25,792 bases of DNA, taken from NCBI RefSeq assembly GCF_006228105.1, contig NZ_VDHH01000063.1. One strand, given 5' to 3'. The position numbers and the translations under genes were made by a program. The notes beneath the pieces are model-generated. The model was given only the letters and a program-made list of their open reading frames with translations, did no database searches and was not told the DNA's origin. This document shows, one piece after another, positions 15,681 to 22,228 of this stretch (its first letter is position 1; every line of letters starts with the position of its first letter). Source of the DNA: Chelonobacter sp006228105. Lineage in GTDB: Bacteria; Pseudomonadota; Gammaproteobacteria; Enterobacterales; Pasteurellaceae.

Positions 15681-15774
15681 TTCAAGCATGATTGAAATTT
15701 CTTTATGATTGTAGATAATTCCAAGTATACTTGAAATTACTCTAGGAATTCTCTAAAATTCAATCATACTTGAA
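15681..15774 (+). promoter_or_regulatory. Three operator-like palindromes at exact 39-bp spacing
   Basis: TTCAAGCATGATTGAA (15681-15696), TCCAAGTATACTTGAA (15720-15735) and TTCAATCATACTTGAA (15759-15774) are versions of the palindrome TTCAAGTATACTTGAA. Starts are 39 bp apart both times, and all are followed by ATT. They precede the ATPase start at 15796. The TATACT or CATACT cores could double as -10 boxes. A repressor or copy-control-like protein binding in tandem is inferred. Confidence 0.75.
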
Positions 15775-15795
15775 ATTGACCCGGTGAGGTGAGTG

Positions 15796-16995
15796 ATGTT
15801 AGCGCGTGATCGTTATTTGCAATGGCTAATTGATGTAAAAGACAATGAATTTATCAAAGTGATCACCGGCGTTCGCCGTTCGGGGAAATCGGTAATTTTG
15901 CAGCTTTATCAGGACTATCTGCTTGCGCAGTCGGTGTTGCCGCAAAATATTCTGTTTTATAATTTTGAACACCCGGCCAATTTTAGACTCACCGATGCCG
16001 GTGTGTTATTTGATCATATTCAACAGCAAACGCAAGGGTTGAATGGTAAGATCTATTTTATTTTTGATGAAATTCAAGAAGTAAATGATTGGCAAAAACT
16101 GGTGAACGGTTTGAGGGTTGCATTTGATGCTGATATTTATATTACGGGTTCGAATGCGAATTTATTATCCGGTGAATTAGCCACTTATTTGGCTGGGCGT
16201 TATCTTGAATTGCATGTTTACCCGTTGAGCTTTAAGGAATTTGTCGACTATAAACAGCTTAATCATAATTCAGCCAGCCCGGACTTGCTGTTTGATGAAT
16301 ATTTAAAATGGGGTGGTTTTCCGGTATTGCCAAGCGTGCAAAATGATGCCGTGAAAAAGGAGATTTTAAACGGCATTTATAGCAGCATCGTGTTAAAAGA
16401 TGTTGCCGCACGAGGTAATATTCGTGAAATCAATTTATTAGAACGGGTGATTGCCTATTTACTGGATGTTATCGGCTCATCGGTTTCTATCAAGAAAATT
16501 GCCGACACCATCAACAGCAGTGGTATTAAAACCAACTCCACCAGCATTGATAAATATATTCAATTATTAAAAGAATCGTTTATTTTCTACGAGGCTAACC
16601 GCTATGATATTCGTGGTAAAGTGCGGTTAAAAATGCAGGCAAAATATTATGTGGTGGATAGCGGAATCCGCAATAATACGCTGGGGCAAATAGGCAGCAT
16701 CGGTTCGCAGTTAGAAAATATTATTTTTATTGAATTAAAACGGCGTGGTTATGAAGTATTTGTCGGCAAATGGGATGCCGAAGAAATTGATTTTGTGTGC
16801 TTTAAAGGCGAGCAGAAAAAATATATCCAAGTTGCTTACCAACTGCCTGAACATAATGATCGGGAACAACGAAATTTGTTGCATATCAATGATAATTATC
16901 AAAAAATCATTTTAACGCTAAATCGAATGAATGTCGGCATCATTGACGGTATCCCGGTGCAATATGCCATAGATTGGCTGTTGGGCGATGACTAA
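15796..16995 (+). CDS. ATP-binding protein, AAA_14 plus DUF4143 (second type)
   Basis: A 399-residue P-loop ATPase: Walker A GVRRSGKS (25-32), Walker B IYFIFDEIQEV (86-96), a TGSNANLLSGELATYLAGR sensor region, then the DUF4143 domain with a winged-helix-like section (SIKKIADTINSSGIKTNSTS) and EEIDFVCFK near the end. It differs clearly from the ATPase at 12822-14129 (shorter, GVRRSGKS instead of GSRQVGKT). The chosen start is ATG 15796, six bases after GAGG; a GTG one codon earlier is also possible. An exact USS is inside at 16619-16627. It is probably under control of the three palindromes just upstream. Function unknown; this family is widespread in accessory DNA. Confidence 0.88.
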   Translation: MLARDRYLQWLIDVKDNEFIKVITGVRRSGKSVILQLYQDYLLAQSVLPQNILFYNFEHPANFRLTDAGVLFDHIQQQTQGLNGKIYFIFDEIQEVNDWQKLVNGLRVAFDADIYITGSNANLLSGELATYLAGRYLELHVYPLSFKEFVDYKQLNHNSASPDLLFDEYLKWGGFPVLPSVQNDAVKKEILNGIYSSIVLKDVAARGNIREINLLERVIAYLLDVIGSSVSIKKIADTINSSGIKTNSTSIDKYIQLLKESFIFYEANRYDIRGKVRLKMQAKYYVVDSGIRNNTLGQIGSIGSQLENIIFIELKRRGYEVFVGKWDAEEIDFVCFKGEQKKYIQVAYQLPEHNDREQRNLLHINDNYQKIILTLNRMNVGIIDGIPVQYAIDWLLGDD

Positions 16996-17066
16996 CGGCA
17001 TATTATGCCGCCCAACCGCACTTTTGAATATATTGGGAATATAGGGCAAAACCGTTCAGGCAGCCT
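16996..17066. terminator. Convergent intergenic hairpin with separate USS and DUS
   Basis: CGGCATATTATGCCG (16996-17010) is a perfect 15-bp palindrome starting right after the ATPase stop. An exact USS complement ACCGCACTT follows at 17015-17023 with TTTT-like bases after it, and TTCAGGCAGCCT (complement of the Simonsiella-type DUS) at 17055-17066, touching the LysR stop region. Here DUS and USS do not abut. Confidence 0.6.
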
Positions 17067-17067
17067 T

Positions 17068-17970
17068 TTATACGCTGCCCATTTTCTCCGCCAAAAAATC
17101 AATCAGCACTCGAATGCGTTTGGCTTTTTGGCTGTGCTGCGGGTAATACAGCGACAGCGGCGGGTAGTGTTTCCAGTGCGGCTCCAGCACGGGGATGAAG
17201 TCGGCGGCGTCGGCTTCCATCGCCAAAATCGGCTCGAACACGCGCCCGATGCCCAGCCCTTGGCGCACGGCGTCCAACACCACTTCCAAGCTGTTCACAA
17301 TTAACGGGGTCGGCATGTCGATGCTGATTTCGTGTCCGTTTTCGTTCAAACTCAGTGGAAACAGGCTGTTGGCGGTCATAAAACGAAAACCAATCAGCTT
17401 GTGCTGCGGTAATTCCGCCAAACTTTGCGGCACGCCGAATTGGTCGGCGTAGGCTTTCGACACATACAAGCCGCCCCTGAACGGCGGCAGCAGTTTGCGC
17501 GCCACCCGGTTTTCTTCGATGGCGGGTCCAAAGCGAATGCCCAAATCGAAGCCTTGTTTGATGATGTCCACCGTGCCGTCATACATCGAAATTTCCAATT
17601 CCACCTGCGGATAGCGGCGGCAAAATTCGGCAAAGTGTGGTTTTAACACCAGCAGATAGGCGATGCGCGGCACGGTTATCCGCACCCGGCCGGTAGGTGC
17701 TTGCCCTAAATCGTGCACGCTTTCCACCGCATATTGCAACGATTTCACCGCCTCGGCGCTGCGTTCCAGCAGCAAGATACCGGCTTCGGTCAGCTCCAGC
17801 TTGCGGGTGGTGCGGTTGAACAGCGGCAGGCCGATGTGTTGTTCCAATTGTTTCAACGATTTGCTCACCGCAGGCGAGCCGATTTCAAGTTGGCGGGCGG
17901 CGGCGGAAATGCTGCCTTGGGCGGCGATGGCGTGGAACACGGTGAGTTGGCCGTAGATGGCGTTGTGCAT
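17068..17970 (-). CDS. LysR family transcriptional regulator
   Basis: A 300-residue LysR-type regulator with the winged HTH at about 1-62 (LTVFHAIAAQGSISAAARQL, SPAVSKSLKQLEQHIG, LFNRTTRKLELTEAG) and an effector domain with GRVRITVPRIAYLLVLKPHF and QGFDLGIRFG, typical of the large CrgA-like group. ATG 17970 follows AAGGAAA and gives the normal N-terminus; the ATG at 18009 has no ribosome site. It is divergent from the flavodoxin-fold/ABM/DUF1330 operon across about 110 bp, so it is the likely regulator of that operon. CrgA-like proteins commonly respond to small electrophiles or redox compounds; the ligand here is unknown. Confidence 0.93.
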   Translation of the reverse strand: MHNAIYGQLTVFHAIAAQGSISAAARQLEIGSPAVSKSLKQLEQHIGLPLFNRTTRKLELTEAGILLLERSAEAVKSLQYAVESVHDLGQAPTGRVRITVPRIAYLLVLKPHFAEFCRRYPQVELEISMYDGTVDIIKQGFDLGIRFGPAIEENRVARKLLPPFRGGLYVSKAYADQFGVPQSLAELPQHKLIGFRFMTANSLFPLSLNENGHEISIDMPTPLIVNSLEVVLDAVRQGLGIGRVFEPILAMEADAADFIPVLEPHWKHYPPLSLYYPQHSQKAKRIRVLIDFLAEKMGSV

Positions 17971-18081
17971 GATTGTTTCCTTTTGGGAAAATATAGTTGT
18001 GCTTATCATAATCTATTCATGGGTAATCAAGCAATCTATACTGTGCTCAATTCATCCATCGGCTATCTTTAGGAGCAAACA
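17971..18081 (+). promoter_or_regulatory. Divergent LysR/oxidoreductase intergenic region
   Basis: A TATACT at 18037-18042, 39 bp before the oxidoreductase start, is a -10 candidate; no good -35 lies 17 bp upstream, as expected for an activator-dependent promoter. ATAG (near 17992) and CTAT (near 18012) border an AT-rich stretch fitting the loose T-N11-A LysR pattern. Weak evidence. Confidence 0.4.
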
Positions 18082-18648
18082 ATGAGCCCAGTATTAATCA
18101 TTTCGGGACACCCGAATTTAGCGCAATCCGGCGCCAACCAAACCATTCTCGCCGCCTTACAGCAAGGCTTGGGTGAGGCCGCCGAAATCCGCCGTTTAGA
18201 CCGCCTGTATGCCGACGGCAATATCGACGTGGCCGCCGAACAAGCCGCCTTGCGTGCCGCCGAGGTGGTGGTGTGGCAGTTTCCGCTGCATTGGTATGCG
18301 CTGCCTGCGCTGATGAAAAAATACCTCGACGAGGTGTATGTCTACGGCTTTGCCCACGGCAGCGGCGGCACCGCCCTGCACGGCAAAAAACTGTTGGCGT
18401 CGTTTACCGCCGGAGCGCCGGGCGAGCTGTATCAAACCGGCAAGGCGATGAATTTCCCGATGGAAGCGTTTTTGCCGCCGTTGCAGCAAAGCGCTACCCT
18501 GTGCGGCATGGAGTGGCAGCCGCCGGTGTATTCCACCGGCATGACGTATATTCCCGGTGTCAACAGCGCCGAGGATTTGGCGGTGGTGCAGGCAAAAGCC
18601 CGCGCACACGCCGAACGGGTGCTGGCACAGATCCGCAGCCTGATTTAA
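18082..18648 (+). CDS. NAD(P)H-dependent oxidoreductase, flavodoxin-like fold
   Basis: A 188-residue Flavodoxin_2-type protein of the MdaB/KefF/NQO-like group. It has the first strand and phosphate loop LIISGHPNLAQSGANQTIL (5-23), the VVVWQFPLHWYALPALMKKYLDEV segment near 63-86 (flavin contacts), and the GKKLLASFTAGAPGELY strand and loop. FAD- or FMN-dependent two-electron reduction of quinones or similar electrophiles is the family role. The ribosome site is TAGGAG. It is the first gene of a three-gene operon divergent from LysR, with ten bases before the ABM gene. The substrate is unproven. Confidence 0.88.
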   Translation: MSPVLIISGHPNLAQSGANQTILAALQQGLGEAAEIRRLDRLYADGNIDVAAEQAALRAAEVVVWQFPLHWYALPALMKKYLDEVYVYGFAHGSGGTALHGKKLLASFTAGAPGELYQTGKAMNFPMEAFLPPLQQSATLCGMEWQPPVYSTGMTYIPGVNSAEDLAVVQAKARAHAERVLAQIRSLI

Positions 18649-18658
18649 GGAGGCCATT

Positions 18659-19402
18659 ATGTCTTTAAGCAAATGGCTGCTGGCCACCGCACTGGCGAGC
18701 AGCACCTTGGCACAAGCCGTGCCGATTGTGAACCTGTTTGAACTGGGCGTTGCCGCCGGTAAAAACGCCGACTATCAGGCCGTGGGCGAACACAACATCA
18801 CCACCTCGATTGCCGACGAAGACGGCACGCTGGCGATGTATTCCGTGCGAAGCAAAGCCGATGCAAACCTGGCCTATATGTTTGAAATCTATGCCGATGA
18901 GGCGGCGTATCAAGCCCATTTGCAATCGCCGCAATATCAGGCTTTTTTACAGGCAGCCCCAAACATCCTCACCGACCACAAGCAGAAAACCGAGCTGGTG
19001 CCGCGGTTTTTGGGCGACAAAAAAATCGCGCCCGGCGCCGATACTCGCACCAATTTGGTGGTGGTCGAAGTCAAACCACAGTTCAATCAAGACTTTTACC
19101 GCTTGGTCAGCGCAGAAATGCAGCAATCGCTGCAAGCCGAAAACGGCGTGCTGGCGATGTATGCCGCTACCGCCAAAAATGCGCCGCAGCGTTGGTATTT
19201 CTTTGAAATTTACGCCGATGAAGCGGCGTACCAACGCCACCGCCAAACACCGCACTTTCAGCATTACCTGCAAAACAGCTCGGCAATGGTGCAAGACAAA
19301 CAGTTTATTCAAATCCAGCCGATGCTATTGGGCAATAAAGGCTACCTGAACTTTCAGGCAGCCCCGCCGCAAAGCGAAGCAACACAGGAGTATTCAAAAT
19401 GA
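18659..19402 (+). CDS. Exported protein with two ABM (antibiotic biosynthesis monooxygenase-like) domains
   Basis: A 247-residue protein with a signal peptide (about 1-20, KWLLATALASSTLAQA) and two tandem ferredoxin-like ABM domains: about 22-115 (IVNLFELGVAAGK, LAMYSVRS, FEIYADEAAYQAHLQSPQYQ) and about 132-225 (VVVEVKPQF, LAMYAATA, FEIYADEAAYQRHRQTPHFQ). The repeated FEIYADEAAYQ shows an internal duplication. ABM domains include quinol monooxygenases and heme-degrading enzymes, but many have no known activity. An export signal is unusual for this fold. An exact USS complement is at 19249-19257. The ribosome site is AAGGAGG. Its last four bases overlap the DUF1330 start (ATGA). Confidence 0.87.
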   Translation: MSLSKWLLATALASSTLAQAVPIVNLFELGVAAGKNADYQAVGEHNITTSIADEDGTLAMYSVRSKADANLAYMFEIYADEAAYQAHLQSPQYQAFLQAAPNILTDHKQKTELVPRFLGDKKIAPGADTRTNLVVVEVKPQFNQDFYRLVSAEMQQSLQAENGVLAMYAATAKNAPQRWYFFEIYADEAAYQRHRQTPHFQHYLQNSSAMVQDKQFIQIQPMLLGNKGYLNFQAAPPQSEATQEYSK

Positions 19403-19701
19403 GCCATCCCGCCTATTTTATTCTTGAAGTGGCCATTAAAGACCACGAAGCCATGCAGCCCTATCTGGACAAAGCCGCCGCCACACTCACCGCATTCGGC
19501 GGCGTGCCGATTGCCGGCAGCGGCAACATCGTACCGCTCGAAGGCGACGCACCCGCAGCCGGCAGCAAAGTGGTGATGCTGCGGTTTGACAGCATGGAAA
19601 CCGCGCAAGCCTGGTACCACTCGCCCGCCTACCAAGCCATCCTCGGCCACCGCCTGCAAGCGGCAGACAACCGCGCGTATTTGGTGGAAGGCGTAGCTTA
19701 G
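19399..19701 (+). CDS. DUF1330 family protein
   Basis: A 100-residue protein of the DUF1330 family, which shares the dimeric alpha/beta-barrel fold with ABM proteins. Recognisable parts are the strand AYFILEVAIKDHEAMQPYLD, the central IAGSGNIVPLEGD, RFDSMETAQAWYHSPAYQAI and the end ADNRAYLVEGV. ATG overlaps the ABM gene's TGA, giving translational coupling. No biochemical role is established. Together with the flavodoxin-fold enzyme and the ABM protein it forms a probable redox or aromatic-compound operon under the divergent LysR. Confidence 0.88.
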   Translation: MSHPAYFILEVAIKDHEAMQPYLDKAAATLTAFGGVPIAGSGNIVPLEGDAPAAGSKVVMLRFDSMETAQAWYHSPAYQAILGHRLQAADNRAYLVEGVA

Positions 19702-19723
19702 TTTTAATCGTAATCAAATAACC

Positions 19724-19774
19724 ATGCCGTCTGAAACCGCACTTTGAGTGCCGCAGTTTCAGACGGCATTTTTT
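19724..19774 (+). terminator. Composite DUS-USS hairpin terminator
   Basis: Exact DUS (19724-19735) abuts exact USS complement (19736-19744); exact reverse DUS (19758-19769), then TTTTTT. The loop contains GCACT-TTG-AGTGC, an inner stem made from the USS itself, so DUS and USS arms stack into one long hairpin with a small bulge. It is the best-formed member of the family and terminates the LysR-linked operon. Confidence 0.88.
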
Positions 19775-19775
19775 C

Positions 19776-19815
19776 TTGCAATAAATCCCAATTAGGACTA
19801 TAATTCAGTCCTAAT
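19776..19815 (+). promoter_or_regulatory. MarR promoter with operator palindrome over the -10
   Basis: TTGCAA (19776-19781), 17 bp, TATAAT (19799-19804). The -10 lies within a perfect inverted repeat: ATTAGGACT (19791-19799), seven-base spacer, AGTCCTAAT (19807-19815). A further AATTAAGACTT follows. A MarR dimer bound here would block RNA polymerase, so autorepression of the MarR-SMR operon is likely. Confidence 0.85.
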
Positions 19816-19835
19816 TAAGACTTAAAAAGGGGTTT

Positions 19836-20285
19836 ATGCAGAAAATTCAACACAACATCAATGCCTTATTCAATCACTTTAATGAGATTATCGGGCTGTA
19901 TCGGCAATTGGCAAAACGCTTGGGCGTGGGCTACAACACGCTGGCGGTGCTGTATTGCATTTATCTTAATCAACAATGCACGCAAAAAATGATTTGTGAG
20001 AGCTGGTGGCTGCCCAAGCAAACGGTGAACAATCTGACCCAAGAAATGCTGGGCAAGGGCTGGCTGGAACAGGCGGACGACGCATCACCGGGGCGGGGCA
20101 AGCTGTTGCGGTTTACCGCTGAAGGGCTGGCATTTGCCGAGCCGATTGTGCAGGCGGTGATGCAGGCGGAGCAGGCAACGTTTACCGCACTTGGCGATGA
20201 ACGCTGTGAAGCCATAATCGGCTTTACCGCACGCTATGCCGAGCTTTTTAAACATTATTCTGATTTGAATACTGATACCGAATAA
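19836..20285 (+). CDS. MarR family transcriptional regulator
   Basis: A 149-residue MarR-type repressor. The winged HTH lies at about 30-100: YNTLAVLYCIYLNQQCTQKMI, the recognition helix region LPKQTVNNLTQEMLGKGWLEQ, and the wing DDASPGRGKLLRFTAEG; helices at both ends form the dimer interface. It lacks an obvious sensor Cys pair in the DNA-binding domain, although Cys residues occur near 56, 65 and 69. The start ATG follows AAAAAGGGG. The upstream palindrome across the -10 points to autorepression. An exact USS complement is inside at 20184-20192. The SMR gene begins eight bases after its stop, so the efflux pump is the likely target. Confidence 0.9.
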   Translation: MQKIQHNINALFNHFNEIIGLYRQLAKRLGVGYNTLAVLYCIYLNQQCTQKMICESWWLPKQTVNNLTQEMLGKGWLEQADDASPGRGKLLRFTAEGLAFAEPIVQAVMQAEQATFTALGDERCEAIIGFTARYAELFKHYSDLNTDTE

Positions 20286-20293
20286 GGGGAAAA

Positions 20294-20623
20294 ATGATTT
20301 GGTTTTTATTAATGATTTCCATTGTCACCGAAGTGTTTGCCACCAGCATGTTAAACGCCAGCCAAGGCTTTAGCCGCCCGCTGTACGGCGTGGCGGCACT
20401 CGCCTTGTATGCCGTGTCGCTGGGTGTGCTTGCCAAAGTGATGACCGGGCTGCCGGTGGGCATTGTTTATGCGGTGTGGTCGGGCATGGGGGTTGTGCTG
20501 ATTTCGGCAATCGGCTGGTTTTTCTTCAAGCAAAAATTGGACTTGCCCGCCTTTGTCGGGCTGGCGATGATTATCGGCGGTGTGTTGGTGATTAATTTAT
20601 TTTCCCATTCCAGCGTTCATTAG
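20294..20623 (+). CDS. Small multidrug resistance (SMR) family transporter
   Basis: A 109-residue inner-membrane protein with four hydrophobic helices (about 2-21, 31-50, 56-78 and 84-103), the size of EmrE/SugE/MdtIJ proteins. The essential membrane Glu is Glu13 in IVTEVFATSML. The GMGVVLISAIGWFFFKQKL segment fits the third helix and loop. SMR members exchange protons for cationic drugs, guanidinium or polyamines; the substrate here cannot be told. It has a good ribosome site (AAGGGG) and is co-transcribed with MarR. The stop is 14 nt before a composite uptake hairpin. Confidence 0.92.
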   Translation: MIWFLLMISIVTEVFATSMLNASQGFSRPLYGVAALALYAVSLGVLAKVMTGLPVGIVYAVWSGMGVVLISAIGWFFFKQKLDLPAFVGLAMIIGGVLVINLFSHSSVH

Positions 20624-20637
20624 CGGTGAAAAAGAAC

Positions 20638-20666
20638 ATGCCGTCTGAAACCGCACTTTCAGACGG
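20638..20666 (+). terminator. Compact composite DUS-USS hairpin
   Basis: Exact DUS (20638-20649) abuts exact USS complement (20650-20658), whose last TT is shared with the reverse-DUS arm TTCAGACGG (20658-20666). The USS therefore forms the loop of the DUS stem. It is the shortest member of the family and follows the SMR gene. Confidence 0.8.
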
Positions 20667-20680
20667 TCTGCTTTGGCTTA

Positions 20681-20703
20681 ATTATTTCCATTATGGAAAT
20701 AAT
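20681..20703. promoter_or_regulatory. 23-bp perfect palindrome upstream of the aldo/keto reductase
   Basis: ATTATTTCCAT (20681-20691), T, ATGGAAATAAT (20693-20703) is an inverted repeat of eleven perfect pairs. It lies about 100 bp before the reductase start. A TATACT at 20746-20751 is a -10 candidate with no clear -35. The binding protein is unknown and no regulator gene adjoins. Confidence 0.7.
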
Positions 20704-20800
20704 GATTTTGCAAAAGCCTATCTAGTAAAGGGTAATAGGCATCTTTATACTGCTTGCATCGAAACAAACTGATTACTGAAACAGCAAGAGGAATCCAAGC

Positions 20801-21784
20801 ATGAACACATTATCTAAAACCGCCCCGAAAATCGCACCCAAAATCGCATTGGGCACTTGGTCTTGGGGCGCGGGCTTTGCCGGTGGCGACCAAGTATTCG
20901 GCAACCATTTGAGCGAGGCACAAATGCAGGCGGTGTTTGATGCCGCGACCGAAGCCGGTTTAAACCTGTGGGACACCGCCGCCGTGTACGGCATGGGCAG
21001 CTCGGAAACCGCATTGGGCGCACAAACCCGCCGCCATTTGCAAAACCACCGCCGCGACAGCCTGCTGATTTCCACCAAGTTCACCCCGCAAATCGCCGAC
21101 GCCCAATCCGCCACGCCGGTGGCCGATATGCTGGCGCAAAGCTGCGAACGCCTCGGCACCGACCACATTGACTTGTATTGGGTGCACAACCCCACCGATG
21201 TCAACCGCTGGACGAATCAGTTTGTGCCGCTGCTGAAAAGCGGCAAAATCAAAGGCTTTGGCGTGTCCAACCACAATCTTGAGCAAATCAAATTGGTGAA
21301 CGACACCCTCGCCCAAGCAGGCTGCCGCATCGCCGCGGTGCAAAACCACTACAGCCTGCTGTACCGCGCTTCGGAACACGCCGGGATTTTGGAGTACTGC
21401 CAAGCCAACGGCATCACCTTTTTTGCCTATATGGTGCTGGAGCAAGGCGCATTGAGCGGGCGCTACAACAGCCAAAACCCGCTGCCCGAAGGCAGTGGCC
21501 GCGCCGAAAGCTACAACAAGGTGCTGCCGCAACTGCAAACCCTCACCGATGCCATGCAGCAAATCGGCGCACGCTATCAGGCAAATGCGGCACAAATCGC
21601 CATCGCCTGGGCGATTGCCAAAGGCACCTTGCCGCTGATCGGCGCCACCAAACCGCAGCATGTTACTGATGCCGCCGCAGCCGCCGCTATTGTGTTAACC
21701 ACTGAGGAAATCGCCACGCTGGAGCGCTTGGCCGAGCAAACCGGGGTGGATACCAAAGGCGCATGGGAGCCGGAGATGGCGTAA
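20801..21784 (+). CDS. Aldo/keto reductase
   Basis: A 327-residue NADPH-dependent carbonyl reductase with a TIM-barrel fold. The catalytic tetrad is visible: Asp58 and Tyr63 in LWDTAAVYG, Lys93 in ISTKF and His129 in YWVHNP. Cofactor-binding segments are GFGVSN and PLIGATKPQHV. Length is normal for the bacterial YajO/Tas-like group. The ribosome site is AGAGGAA. It is a single-gene unit behind a 23-bp palindrome. Aldehydes or other carbonyl stress products are probable substrates by family; the exact one is unknown. The gene is notably rich in G+C compared with the AT-rich region following it. Confidence 0.93.
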   Translation: MNTLSKTAPKIAPKIALGTWSWGAGFAGGDQVFGNHLSEAQMQAVFDAATEAGLNLWDTAAVYGMGSSETALGAQTRRHLQNHRRDSLLISTKFTPQIADAQSATPVADMLAQSCERLGTDHIDLYWVHNPTDVNRWTNQFVPLLKSGKIKGFGVSNHNLEQIKLVNDTLAQAGCRIAAVQNHYSLLYRASEHAGILEYCQANGITFFAYMVLEQGALSGRYNSQNPLPEGSGRAESYNKVLPQLQTLTDAMQQIGARYQANAAQIAIAWAIAKGTLPLIGATKPQHVTDAAAAAAIVLTTEEIATLERLAEQTGVDTKGAWEPEMA

Positions 21785-22113
21785 GCCAAGGGCATGATAG
21801 TCAAGGTAAAGTCCGTCTGAAACCGCACTTTGCGTTTTTTTCACTATATTTGAACAAAAGCAAGTCCGCGGCCATTGTGACGCAGAACAGGCGTACTTGC
21901 TCGGCTCGCTGCAATACGGCAGCGACATTGTTTCCTCCTCGCTGATGGCGATGTGGGAGCAGAAGCAGGTTTTGTTAATATATGCCGTCTGAACTTAGCA
22001 CAAGCAAAATGCGCTTTCAGACGGCCTTGTTTGCTTAGGGTCGGGCCTTACACACTCACTTAATGGGCTTGTCTGATAGGCCGCAAGCATACTTGAATTT
22101 TGTTATAGAATCG
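21785..22113. other. Gene-free region with uptake elements and an unidentified coding remnant
   Basis: A near-DUS (GTCCGTCTGAA, ending 21821) abuts an exact USS complement (21822-21830), then GCGTTTTTTT. From 21840 to 21992 one plus-strand frame stays open (it includes QAYLLGSLQYGSDIVSSSL and ends in MAMWEQKQ plus a short tail) and stops at a TGA that belongs to the DUS at 21982-21993. It has protein-like composition but no start, and I recognise no family. ACTTGAATT near 22091 recalls the palindromes upstream of the 15796 gene. Confidence 0.45.
21982..22027. terminator. DUS hairpin with AT- and AG-dialect arms
   Basis: Exact AT-DUS ATGCCGTCTGAA (21982-21993) pairs with TTCAGACGGCCT (22016-22027), the complement of the AG dialect. 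The loop has AAATGCGCT next to the right arm, a degenerate USS at the position where other copies have an exact one. Confidence 0.75.
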
Positions 22114-22228
22114 TTCAGTCAAATCCCAGTCAAGCAAATCTTAGAATTCAAGCAATTGATTTTATTTTAGTTTATCTTAATCACGGCTCATTTTTCAGGC
22201 AGTCAGTCAAATCCCGGTCAAGCAAATT
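22114..22228. repeat. 115-bp direct repeat, left copy
   Basis: About 91% identical (roughly 105 of 115 by hand alignment) to 23721-23835 in the same orientation. At each end it has a 22-mer, GTCAAATCCCRGTCAAGCAAAT (R is A at 22118-22139 and G at 22206-22227), itself built on GTCAA-N6-GTCAA. The repeat ends exactly at the first base of the stop codon of the gene between the copies. Confidence 0.88.

Noticed and set aside
15681..15774. Plasmid iterons / replication origin
   Set aside because: Three spaced palindromes without a Rep gene, DnaA boxes or an AT-rich unwinding tract next to them; an operator array fits better.
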